Source: an uncultured Holophagaceae bacterium | Lineage (GTDB): Bacteria > Acidobacteriota > Holophagae > Holophagales > Holophagaceae | Direction: 5' to 3' | Assembly (NCBI GenBank): GCA_903919165.1 | Contig: CAIXHJ010000491.1 | Span: 1 to 6,765 of the forward strand | DNA length: 6,765 nucleotides | Shown: in pieces, positions 1 to 6,409 of the stretch | Numbering within the stretch: position 1 is the first letter of the stretch | How the letters are laid out: each line of letters begins with the position of its first letter | Position numbers and translations under genes: made by a program | The notes under the pieces: generated by a model | Told to the model about the DNA's origin: nothing | Databases searched by the model: none | What the model saw: only the letters and a program-made list of their open reading frames with translations

Positions 1-639
1 CAGGATCTGTTCCTTCGGCAGCCCGCAGTCGACGAGCACGGGGGCCACCGCATTCGCGAAGAGGCTGGAACTGGCCACGACCCGGTTGTGCATCTCGTCG
101 CCCATGAGCAGGGCGCGGGCGACGAGTTGTTTGAGTGGAATGCCGCCCATCTTGCGGACGACGGCCCTCAGGGCCGGCCCCCAGACATCCCGCCATTTCT
201 CGAGTGCGGCGAGCGCATCCTTGGAATGGTCGCCGAACTGCTGGAAACTTTCGACCTGGCGGCAGAAGGCGCGGTTCCCGAAGGCCCTGTTCTCCACCAC
301 CCACACCCACATGTTGCGGGTGATCGTCCCGGCCATGGGGCCGACCGCCGCATGGTGGTGGTTGGGCTCCAGGGCGATTTCCCCAGCCTGGAGCATCCGT
401 TCCGCCTCTTCCGGAGTCTTCGCCCACCCCTCAAACAGGCACATCCCGATGGCGGCGCCCCGCTGGGCGCCGCACATCCGGCCCCAGGCCACCGGGGGCC
501 CGGAGTGGAGGACCATCCGATCCGTCAATCCCGGGATCACCTCGTAGGCCGGCGCCACGTCCACCAGGACCGGATCGGCCGCGACGATGCGGCGCAGGAC
601 CTCCTCGTTGGCAGCATTGATTCGATCTTTCAGGCTCAT
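1..639 (-). CDS. DUF1116 protein, AllG/YlbE-like oxamate carbamoyltransferase subunit candidate (partial, N-terminal 213 aa)
   Basis: The start is ATG at 639-637 and the frame stays open to the left edge, so the C-terminal part is missing; family members are usually a little over 400 aa. The seen half carries hallmarks I associate with DUF1116: an early segment with ADPVLVDVAPA (about residues 21-31) and IPGLTDRMVLHSGPP (35-49), then MCGAQRGAAIG and FEGWAKT (55-75), and the long conserved block around PNHHHAAVGPMAG and VVENRAFGNRAFC (92-126). Known of the family: E. coli YlbE (AllG) acts with FdrA (AllF) and YlbF (AllH, DUF2877) as oxamate carbamoyltransferase, which turns oxalurate plus phosphate into oxamate and carbamoyl phosphate in allantoin breakdown; YahG is an E. 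coli paralogue of unknown role. The start lies 2 nt after the binding-protein stop, with GGAAAGG about 10 nt upstream inside that gene, so the two are probably coupled. Family is fairly certain; the exact reaction is inference, since AllF and AllH partners are not visible. Confidence 0.85.
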   Translation of the reverse strand, partial: MSLKDRINAANEEVLRRIVAADPVLVDVAPAYEVIPGLTDRMVLHSGPPVAWGRMCGAQRGAAIGMCLFEGWAKTPEEAERMLQAGEIALEPNHHHAAVGPMAGTITRNMWVWVVENRAFGNRAFCRQVESFQQFGDHSKDALAALEKWRDVWGPALRAVVRKMGGIPLKQLVARALLMGDEMHNRVVASSSLFANAVAPVLVDCGLPKEQIL

Positions 640-641
640 GG

Positions 642-1718
642 CTACCGGACCTTTCCGATGACGCCATCGACGTACCAGTTCATGTTGCCCATCTGGTCTG
701 CGCCTACGCTCGCTCCGGGCGGAAGCACAGTGTTCCCCAGGTTGTTCTTCAAGGGCCCCGTGAAGGGGTTGAAGCCACTGGCGACCTTGGTGACGGCCGC
801 GTTCACGAGTCCCTGCACTTCAGCGGGTACGGACGCGCCGAAAGGGGCGATGGCGACCATCTGCCCCAGGCCCTGGTAGACGGCCTGCGCACTGAATTTG
901 CCGGCCATGACGCTGATGGCCACATCCTTGAAGAAAGGCGCCCAGGTGAAACCCAGCCCCGTGATCCACCCCTTCGGGGCAAGGGCGCGCGCCTCGATCG
1001 ACTGGAAGCCGATCGACATGCCGCCCCGCGCTTCGACGGTCTGGATGATGGTCGCAGGAGAGTCGACGTGCATCCCCACCACATCGCATCCCTGGTCGAG
1101 AAGGGCATTGGCGGCCCCGGCCTCCTTCGCCTTGTCGGACCATCCACCCGTCACGACGACGACCGTCTGGGCCTTGGGGTTGACCGATCTGGCGCCCATT
1201 TGGAAAGCATTCACGTTCCCGAGGGCGTAGCCGATCGGCAGGCCGATGACGAACCCGAGCTTGTTGCTCTTCGTCATTTTGCCCGCCGCCACGCCCATGG
1301 GGTACCAGGCCGCCTGGGTGGATCCGAAGAAGACGCCGAAATTCTTCGCCGTATCCCCATCCCCCGCGTATTCGAAACACACGTCCCGGTGCCGCTTGGC
1401 GACCTTTCGTGCGGAGTCGGAGTACCCGAAGCTGGTCGGGAAGATCAGCTTGGCGCCCTGCTGGACCAGGCCTTCCATGACCCTTTCCGCTTCGGTGCTT
1501 TCCGGCACGTTCTCCGCCTCGAGCAGCTTGACCCCGGGCAACTCCCTGGCGACCTGGGTGAGGGCGTCGTGGAAGGACCTGTTGTATCCGTAGTCATTGA
1601 CGCTGCCCACGTAGACCGCGCCGATGATCAGCCGCGGACTGTCGGCGAAGGCGGGCTTGACGGCCAGGCAGAACACCAGGACGAAGAAGCCGATGATGAA
1701 GCCGAGTTTGTTTCTCAC
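642..1718 (-). CDS. BMP-family ABC transporter periplasmic substrate-binding protein
   Basis: This is a 358-aa soluble receptor of the BMP/PnrA family (PF02608), which delivers ligands, typically purine nucleosides or related compounds, to the adjacent permease pair. I chose GTG at 1718 over a longer ORF start at 1766 because a perfect GGAGGT sits 6 nt upstream and the N-terminus then becomes a clean signal peptide: RNK basic end, hydrophobic core, AFA/DSP cleavage after about residue 25. There is no lipobox; the only nearby Cys (C17) lies in LVFCLAV and does not fit. Family features include IGAVYVGSVNDYGYNRSFHD at the mature N-terminus, the second-domain segment GWITGLGFTWAPFFKDVA, and a C-terminal region FNPFTGP followed by MNWYVDGVIGKV. 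It is the last gene of the transport module, 57 nt after the second permease and 2 nt before the DUF1116 gene. The ligand is not readable from sequence; the neighbour argues for a purine, ureide or oxamate-type compound. Confidence 0.93.
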   Translation of the reverse strand: MRNKLGFIIGFFVLVFCLAVKPAFADSPRLIIGAVYVGSVNDYGYNRSFHDALTQVARELPGVKLLEAENVPESTEAERVMEGLVQQGAKLIFPTSFGYSDSARKVAKRHRDVCFEYAGDGDTAKNFGVFFGSTQAAWYPMGVAAGKMTKSNKLGFVIGLPIGYALGNVNAFQMGARSVNPKAQTVVVVTGGWSDKAKEAGAANALLDQGCDVVGMHVDSPATIIQTVEARGGMSIGFQSIEARALAPKGWITGLGFTWAPFFKDVAISVMAGKFSAQAVYQGLGQMVAIAPFGASVPAEVQGLVNAAVTKVASGFNPFTGPLKNNLGNTVLPPGASVGADQMGNMNWYVDGVIGKVR

Positions 1719-1724
1719 GAGACC

Positions 1725-1730
1725 ACCTCC
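1725..1730 (-). promoter_or_regulatory. Strong Shine-Dalgarno that fixes the GTG start of the binding protein
   Basis: The minus strand reads GGAGGT, 6 nt before GTG at 1718. It is one of the strongest Shine-Dalgarno matches in the operon and supports the shorter start. A strong site fits a binding protein, which is usually needed in excess over its permease. Confidence 0.8.
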
Positions 1731-1743
1731 GGGAAGAGAAAAC

Positions 1744-1759
1744 CATGGCGACGGCCATG
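1744..1759 (-). other. Small stem-loop between second permease and binding protein
   Basis: On the minus strand CATGGC and GCCATG form a perfect 6-bp stem around a 4-nt loop, followed by GTTTTCTCTTCC. It lies in the only real gap of the operon (1719-1775). It could be a weak terminator, an RNA-processing or stability element that sets binding-protein levels apart from the permeases, or chance. The stem is short and the T-run is interrupted, so a true terminator is unlikely. Confidence 0.3.
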
Positions 1760-1775
1760 CAGACATTGAACGTTG

Positions 1776-2696
1776 TCAGTCCGAACCGTAGAAAGTCCTG
1801 CCGAGACTCGCAGGTGCTGCCAGCCTCCTTGAACCGCCCCAGGCGAGGAGGACGAGGATCGTCAAAAGGTACGGTGCCATTTCAAGGAGGAAAGGAGAAA
1901 TGTCGGATCCCCGTGCCTGGAGCTGAAGCTGCAAGGCTTCCGCTCCTCCGAAGAGAAGGGCACCCGCGATGGCGCGCAGGGGGTGCCACTTGGAGAAGAT
2001 GACCAGGGCGATGGCGATGAAGCCGCGTCCCGCCGTCATGTACTCGGCCCAGGTCAGGGTCAGCGAGAGGGACAGGTGCGCGCCCGCCAGTCCACCCAGC
2101 ACCCCGCCGGAGGAAAGCGCCTGGTACTGCAGGACGGCAGGATTGCGTCCGGCCGCGAAGGCCGCTGCGGGGCTTTCGCCCACCGCCCTCACGCCAAGCC
2201 CCCAGCGCGTCCTGAACAGGGCCCACCAGACCAAGATGGCCACCGGAACGGCGAGCCAGGTGAGGAGATCGTAGTTGAAAAGGGTCGTGGACCGCACCCA
2301 GGGCAATCCATCCAGCCAGGAGGGCCTCCACTTGGGCAGGCCGACGATGACGGCGCCCACATAGGGCGCGCCGACCAGGGCGCTCACCCCGAACCCGAAG
2401 AACATCATCGCCAGTCCGCTGGCCAGCTGATTGGCCTTCCGGGTGACCACGAGCCAGCCGAAGAGGAGGTTGCCCAGCCCTCCCGCGGCGGCGGCGGCGG
2501 CCAGGCCGAGCCATGCGCTCCCCGAGGCGGCGGCGACGGAGAAGCCCACCGACGCCCCGATGAGGAGGATGCCCTCGAGCCCCAGGTTGACGATGCCTGA
2601 ACGCTCGACGATCGTTTCGCCGAGGGTGGCGTAGAGGAGCGAGGTCCCGGAAAGGACGGCGCCTGCCAGAACTCCAAGAACCAGGGGCGTGGTCAT
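1776..2696 (-). CDS. ABC transporter permease, NupQ/YufQ-type (BPD_transp_2)
   Basis: This 306-aa inner-membrane protein forms half of the translocation channel together with the preceding permease. It has a run of hydrophobic helices across its length and the family motif GIVNLGLEGILLIGA (about residues 34-48), the counterpart of NVGGEGQ in the partner. A cytoplasmic coupling-loop motif GVRAVGESPAAAFAAGRNP sits in the second half, where EAA-like loops contact the ATPase. Length matches B. subtilis NupQ-type permeases, which are shorter than NupP-type ones. The start ATG at 2696 overlaps the stop of the upstream permease by 4 nt (ATGA), a classical translational coupling arrangement, and a purine-rich GGGGGA lies upstream. 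A stretch rich in Ala around codons 66-71 is encoded by a short CGG repeat on the opposite strand. Confidence 0.93.
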   Translation of the reverse strand: MTTPLVLGVLAGAVLSGTSLLYATLGETIVERSGIVNLGLEGILLIGASVGFSVAAASGSAWLGLAAAAAAGGLGNLLFGWLVVTRKANQLASGLAMMFFGFGVSALVGAPYVGAVIVGLPKWRPSWLDGLPWVRSTTLFNYDLLTWLAVPVAILVWWALFRTRWGLGVRAVGESPAAAFAAGRNPAVLQYQALSSGGVLGGLAGAHLSLSLTLTWAEYMTAGRGFIAIALVIFSKWHPLRAIAGALLFGGAEALQLQLQARGSDISPFLLEMAPYLLTILVLLAWGGSRRLAAPASLGRTFYGSD

Positions 2697-3742
2697 TTCG
2701 CAGTCCCCCGCGCAGGCCGCCGGGCCAGGACGATGAAGAGGATCATGGCGAGCAGGATGTTGACCACCGAATACGGCAGGCCCTGGGTGATCTGGAGGGT
2801 GTCTCCTGCGGAGGTGATGATCGCGAAGAGGAAGGCCATGAAAAGGATCCCCAGGGGTCTGCCCCCGGCGAGCCAGGAGATGAGGAACCCCGTGAACCCG
2901 TAGCCCGGCGAAAGGCCCTGGCGCAGGCGGCCGTGGATGCCCATCACCTCACCCATTCCCGCCAAACCAGCGAGGCCCCCGCCAATCGCCAGGGCGATCA
3001 CGATCCACACTGCCACCGGGATGCCCAGCCGTTGCGCAGCCTCTGGATTGCCGCCGATGGCCCTCATCTCGACGCCCCAGCGGGTCTTCTCCATGATCAG
3101 CCAGTACGCCAGCAGCACCGCAAGGGAGATGAGAATGCCCGCGTGGATCCGCGTGTTGAAGAAGGAGGGCAGCCGGGCCGCTTCCGGGAAGGCCGATGAT
3201 TGGGGGTACGCCGAGCTATCCACGGCGCGCCAGGGACCGAAAATGAAGAAGCTGACGATGAGGGGGGCGATGTAGTTGAGCAGGAGCGTGGCGATCGTCT
3301 CGTTGACGAGTTTCGCGGCCCGCAGAACCCCGGGGATCGCGCCCCAGATTGCCCCTCCCAGGAAGCCCATGACCACGACCAGTGGCAGGAGGATCCACGC
3401 GGGCAGGCCGGGGAACATGAGGGCTCCGGCGGAGGCCATCCAGGCCCCCAGGTAGAGCTGGCCTTCGCCGCCGACATTGATGAGGCCGAGGCGGGAAGGA
3501 AGGGCCACCGCGACTGCGGCCAGGAGCAGCGGCGTCATGCGCACGAGCAGTTCCGAGAACCCGTAGGCGTTGGCGAGGGTATAGGTGAAAGTGTCTGCGT
3601 ACGCCTTGAGCGGATCCTTCCCGGCGGCGAGTAGGATCGCCGCGAACATGGCAAGGGCTACGGCGCAGACCAGGGCATAGCGGAGGGAGATCCGCACAGC
3701 CTGGGAGGTTCGAAGGGCTGCGGCCATCCTTGCTTCAGGCAT
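2693..3742 (-). CDS. ABC transporter permease, NupP/YufP-type (BPD_transp_2)
   Basis: This 349-aa inner-membrane protein is the larger permease of the pair (PF02653). The first membrane segment is about residues 20-40. Family signatures are LINVGGEGQLYLGA (87-100), VNETIATLLLNYIAP (146-160) and the coupling loop MRAIGGNPEAAQRLGI near residue 230, which should dock on the ATPase. Length fits NupP-type permeases, which carry an extra N-terminal part compared with NupQ. I chose ATG at 3742 because AGGAGG lies 7 nt upstream within the end of the ATPase gene; this start overlaps the ATPase gene by 8 nt. A second in-frame ATG 15 nt downstream is possible but less well placed. With the next gene it would form a heterodimeric channel; the substrate is not readable from the permeases alone. 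Confidence 0.93.
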   Translation of the reverse strand: MPEARMAAALRTSQAVRISLRYALVCAVALAMFAAILLAAGKDPLKAYADTFTYTLANAYGFSELLVRMTPLLLAAVAVALPSRLGLINVGGEGQLYLGAWMASAGALMFPGLPAWILLPLVVVMGFLGGAIWGAIPGVLRAAKLVNETIATLLLNYIAPLIVSFFIFGPWRAVDSSAYPQSSAFPEAARLPSFFNTRIHAGILISLAVLLAYWLIMEKTRWGVEMRAIGGNPEAAQRLGIPVAVWIVIALAIGGGLAGLAGMGEVMGIHGRLRQGLSPGYGFTGFLISWLAGGRPLGILFMAFLFAIITSAGDTLQITQGLPYSVVNILLAMILFIVLARRPARGTAK

Positions 3743-5276
3743 GGAGGGCCTCCTTCGAGCCTGTCATCAGGTGGCCCACCTGTTCCGCCTGCCAAACGCC
3801 GCGCTTGAACTCGCCGGCGATGGCTCCTCCGTACAGGACGAGGAGGCGGTCAGCCATCTCAGCGAGTTCCTCCAGGTCTTCCGAGATCAGGAGGACTCCG
3901 CCGCCTCCATCCCGTACCCGCCGGAGCAGGTCCCGCACTGATAGGGCGCTCCGGACGTCCAGCCCGCGGGTGGGGTAGAGCGCCACGACGAGCTTGGGTT
4001 TGTGAGCCATCTCGCGGGCGATCACCACGCGCTGGAGATTGCCGCCCGACAAGGCACCCATGGGCGGATCGAGCCCTGGAACGGGGAAGGCAAGGGCGCT
4101 GAAGGATTTGCCCATGGCGACCTCGAGGGCCCGCCAATTGATCGTGGCGCCCTTCCAGTACCGCCGCCCGGTGCCCAGGACGAGGTTCTCCCGCACGGAC
4201 ATGCCAGGGACGGCCGCCATCACCAGGGGGTCTTCCGGCACGAACGCGACGCCACTCTCCCGGATCCGAGCGATGGTCCAGGATGATGCGTCGGCTCCAC
4301 AGAACCATTTGCTTCCGGTGGAAAGGGGGCGAAGGCCCAGGATCAGGTCTCCGAGCTCCTTCTGGCCGCTACCGGAGACCCCGGCCACTCCGACGATCTC
4401 GCCTGCTCCGATGCTGACGTCAAGGTTCTTGAGGGGCGTCTCGCTGCCCGTCGCCTTTGAGGATGCTCCTCGCAGCTCGAAGATGGGCAGGGTACTGGGT
4501 GGTTGCTCCGGAACAGTCCCCGTAGCCGTCGGTTCGCCGGCTCCGCCTTCCCCGAACATCATGGTCACGAGGGTATCCACGTCCGCTTGGCCCGAAGTGA
4601 GTCTGCCCTCCACGCGTCCCTGCCGCATCACGGTGATGCGGTCGGCGCACGCGACGACTTCGCGAAGTTTGTGCGTGATGAAAAGGATGGAGTAACCCTC
4701 CGCCTTCAGGACCTCGAACACGCGGAATAGTGCGACAACTTCGTGCGGGGCCAGCACCTTGGTGGGCTCATCGAGAATCAGGACCCGCGCTTGGGCCAGG
4801 AGCAGCTTGAGAATCTCGACCTTCTGTTGATCACCCACAGAGAGCTGGCGAACCTGTGCCCAGGGATCGACGACGAGACCAAAGCGTTCGCCGAATTCTC
4901 GAATCCGCTGTTCCACGGCCTCCCGGCGAAAGATGGGCGGAAGGTCGGTGAGGAACAGGGCGATGTTCTCGAGGACGCTCAGCGCAGGGATGAGCAGGAA
5001 GTTCTGGAACACCATGCCGATGCCCAGCGCACGCGCGTCCCGCGGCGAATGAAGGTCCACCGGCTTCCCGCCAAGCAGGATCTCTCCGGAATCGGGGCGG
5101 GTGAAGCCGTACATGATCTTCGACAGGGTGCTCTTGCCTGCGCCGTTCTCCCCGAGGAGCGCGTGAACTTCTCCGCCGTACAGGCTGAGATCGACCTGGT
5201 CATTGGCCAACACGGCACCGTATCGCTTCGAGATTCCGCGAACTTCAAGCAGTGGTGTGCTAACCGGATGGGTCAT
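3735..5276 (-). CDS. ABC transporter ATP-binding protein, two-domain NupO/YufO-type
   Basis: This 513-aa cytoplasmic ATPase has two fused nucleotide-binding domains, as in NupO and sugar importers of the RbsA/MglA type, and powers the two permeases. Domain 1 is canonical: Walker A GENGAGKST (42-50), Q-loop Q91, signature LSVGDQQ (145-151), Walker B LILDEPT (166-172) and H-loop His202 (ITHKL). Domain 2 is degenerate: its P-loop is GVSGSGQKE (299-307) without the normal GK[ST], its Walker B region LVVALYPTRGLD (429-440) lacks the catalytic Glu, and the H-loop position reads ISEDLEE (Glu466); its signature LSGGNLQ (409-415) is intact. Such asymmetry is usual in this family. The ATG start at 5276 is 6 nt after the regulator stop and has only a poor Shine-Dalgarno, so translation probably depends on coupling with the regulator. 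The 8-nt overlap with the first permease is in keeping with a single transcript. Confidence 0.95.
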   Translation of the reverse strand: MTHPVSTPLLEVRGISKRYGAVLANDQVDLSLYGGEVHALLGENGAGKSTLSKIMYGFTRPDSGEILLGGKPVDLHSPRDARALGIGMVFQNFLLIPALSVLENIALFLTDLPPIFRREAVEQRIREFGERFGLVVDPWAQVRQLSVGDQQKVEILKLLLAQARVLILDEPTKVLAPHEVVALFRVFEVLKAEGYSILFITHKLREVVACADRITVMRQGRVEGRLTSGQADVDTLVTMMFGEGGAGEPTATGTVPEQPPSTLPIFELRGASSKATGSETPLKNLDVSIGAGEIVGVAGVSGSGQKELGDLILGLRPLSTGSKWFCGADASSWTIARIRESGVAFVPEDPLVMAAVPGMSVRENLVLGTGRRYWKGATINWRALEVAMGKSFSALAFPVPGLDPPMGALSGGNLQRVVIAREMAHKPKLVVALYPTRGLDVRSALSVRDLLRRVRDGGGGVLLISEDLEELAEMADRLLVLYGGAIAGEFKRGVWQAEQVGHLMTGSKEALHA

Positions 5277-5282
5277 GGTTCA

Positions 5283-6257
5283 TCAGAGCGGCTTCACAGC
5301 CAGGCAAATCTCGACTTCATGCGTGAGTCCCGGGCCAGTCCAAGGTTCGTTGAGGTAGATCTCGAAGCAGGGGCGGTCGTCAGGCTGGTAACCGCTGCTG
5401 GGCAACCATCCACCCATGAGGGCATCCCAGGCCGCCATGTACTGCTTCGCGTGGATCCGCAACCGCGATACGGCGTAGGCCCCGCCCTCGAGCCTCTGCT
5501 TGCTGATCTCTCCATCGACCCGAGTCCCCTCGGGAACTGTGACGGCAGCATCCAGCCGCAGTTTCCGGACATCGGTGATCTCCATCTCGGGATTGTCGTG
5601 GTGGACGCTGAGGAACCTGGAAGAGGGCAGGCCCAACAGCCCCCGCGGTCCGGCCCAGCCACAGATCTTCCCAAAGAGGCGTTCGAAGAGGGCAGCGTTC
5701 TCCTGGAAGGGGCCCACATGACGGATATAGGCCACGTGCAACGGCGGGAATTGCCTCACTTCGACCCTTGACATCATGGCGACGGCGGACCCCCCGAAAG
5801 GATTGATCTCCTTTTCCCCTTGCGATGATGCGATCCCGCCCAGATCCCCCGCTTTGCAGATCTTGCGATCCTTGTTGCGGATATTACGATTCTTCCGCCA
5901 TTCGCTGGCGGAAAGGCCATGGAAGGCTTTGAAGGCGCGGGCGAAGGTGGACGATGAGGAGAACCCGCAATCCAGGGCGATCTCCGTGATGCTCTTCCGT
6001 GGGTTGTAGACCAGTTGCGCAGCCGCCCGTTCCACCCGCAGGCGGAAGATGAAATCGTGGATGGTTTCCCCCATCCACCCGTGGAAGAGGCGGTGGAAGT
6101 GGTATGGAGAGAAACAGGCCACGCCGGCCAGGGCCTCCAGATTCATGGGTTCGGAGAGATGAGCCTGGATGAAGTCCACGACACGGTTGAACCGCGTGGC
6201 GTACTCCACGCGGCGGGAATCAATGGGGAAGGTCTCGGAGGGCATGGCAGGGACCAT
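5283..6257 (-). CDS. AraC-family regulator with C-terminal GyrI-like effector domain
   Basis: The protein is a likely DNA-binding regulator of its own operon. From ATG 6257 it is 324 aa. Residues about 20-122 are an N-terminal AraC-type double helix-turn-helix: first HTH around LEALAGVACFSPYHFHRLF, then the RLRVERAAAQL linker helix, second HTH around ITEIALDCGFSSSSTFARAF, ending GLSASEWRK. A Lys/Arg-rich linker (about 123-160) leads to a GyrI-like/effector-binding domain (about 162-324) beginning SRVEVRQFPPLHVAYIRHVGPF and containing WLPSSGY, FEIYLNEP and a final EVEICLAVKPL. This order (HTH first, effector domain last) matches the Rob-like architecture, where the C-terminal domain binds small ligands. 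The stop is 6 nt before the ATPase start, so it heads the operon. The start is uncertain: TTG 6305, ATG 6257 and ATG 6245 are all in frame and none has a good Shine-Dalgarno; the HTH is complete with any of them. Regulator identity is secure; the ligand is unknown. Confidence 0.92.
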   Translation of the reverse strand: MVPAMPSETFPIDSRRVEYATRFNRVVDFIQAHLSEPMNLEALAGVACFSPYHFHRLFHGWMGETIHDFIFRLRVERAAAQLVYNPRKSITEIALDCGFSSSSTFARAFKAFHGLSASEWRKNRNIRNKDRKICKAGDLGGIASSQGEKEINPFGGSAVAMMSRVEVRQFPPLHVAYIRHVGPFQENAALFERLFGKICGWAGPRGLLGLPSSRFLSVHHDNPEMEITDVRKLRLDAAVTVPEGTRVDGEISKQRLEGGAYAVSRLRIHAKQYMAAWDALMGGWLPSSGYQPDDRPCFEIYLNEPWTGPGLTHEVEICLAVKPL

Positions 6258-6323
6258 TGTGGATTGGTGACTGAAAGGGAGGGTTCGATCGGGTCTTGCT
6301 GGCAAGGCGGAGGTGACCGTCCA

Positions 6324-6366
6324 TTTCCGGAAACCCGGCCCATTGCATACATGGGCTACTTTCCGG
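6324..6366. promoter_or_regulatory. Candidate operator: 19-bp dyad flanked by two TTTCCGG copies
   Basis: In the gap between the divergent genes, GCCCAT (6338-6343) and ATGGGC (6351-6356) form a perfect inverted repeat with a 7-nt spacer. TTTCCGGAAA (6324-6333, itself a palindrome) lies on one side and TTTCCGGGGA (6360-6369) on the other, a direct repeat 36 bp apart. AraC-type regulators commonly bind direct repeats, so this is a reasonable target for the adjacent regulator. The repeats are seen; binding is inference. Confidence 0.35.
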
Positions 6367-6372
6367 GGAGAA
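6344..6372 (-). promoter_or_regulatory. Weak candidate promoter for the regulator-transporter operon
   Basis: On the minus strand TTCTCC (6372-6367) and TATGCA (6349-6344) are 17 nt apart, each matching sigma-70 consensus at only about half the positions. The -10 lies inside the dyad at 6338-6356, which would suit an activator- or repressor-controlled promoter. No better pair was seen between 6258 and 6409. Evidence is thin. Confidence 0.2.
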
Positions 6373-6385
6373 CGTCATTTTCGCA

Positions 6386-6394
6386 TGGGATAAT
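6386..6394 (+). promoter_or_regulatory. Possible extended -10 for the rightward gene
   Basis: TGGGATAAT matches the extended -10 pattern TGnTATAAT except for one base. No convincing -35 is present. If used, transcription would start near 6401, leaving a leader of only about 9-15 nt that barely includes the Shine-Dalgarno, so the site may instead be chance. Confidence 0.25.
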
Positions 6395-6399
6395 TCGCG

Positions 6400-6405
6400 A
6401 GGAGG
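6400..6405 (+). promoter_or_regulatory. Shine-Dalgarno AGGAGG of the rightward gene
   Basis: A perfect AGGAGG lies 4 nt before ATG 6410 and 10 nt before the in-frame ATG 6416. Neither spacing is ideal, so the start is uncertain by two codons. The site is the main reason, together with the open frame, to accept the following reading frame as a real gene. Confidence 0.65.
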
Positions 6406-6409
6406 CTCA

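Noticed and set aside
88..879. 263-codon plus-strand open frame
   Set aside because: Antisense to the DUF1116 gene and the end of the binding-protein gene; composition (Pro/Gly/His/Arg-rich) is typical of a GC-rich shadow frame.
1719..1766. N-terminal extension of the binding protein to a start at 1766
   Set aside because: It would bury the GGAGGT within coding sequence and place 16 residues before an otherwise complete signal peptide.
1068..1769. 233-codon plus-strand open frame
   Set aside because: Antisense to the binding protein; low-complexity Gly/Asp/Arg-rich translation without motifs.
2486..2500. Five tandem CGG units
   Set aside because: They encode an Ala run in a membrane protein and reflect GC-rich codon use; too short to count as a meaningful repeat.
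3735..5276. Degenerate second nucleotide-binding domain as a sign of gene decay
   Set aside because: Loss of Walker A/B and H-loop residues in the second domain is common in this two-domain importer family and the frame is intact.
4743..5771. Long 342-codon open frame on the plus strand
   Set aside because: It lies antisense to the ATPase and regulator, both of which have unmistakable family motifs; high GC keeps antisense frames open. No ribosome site or recognisable domain was seen.
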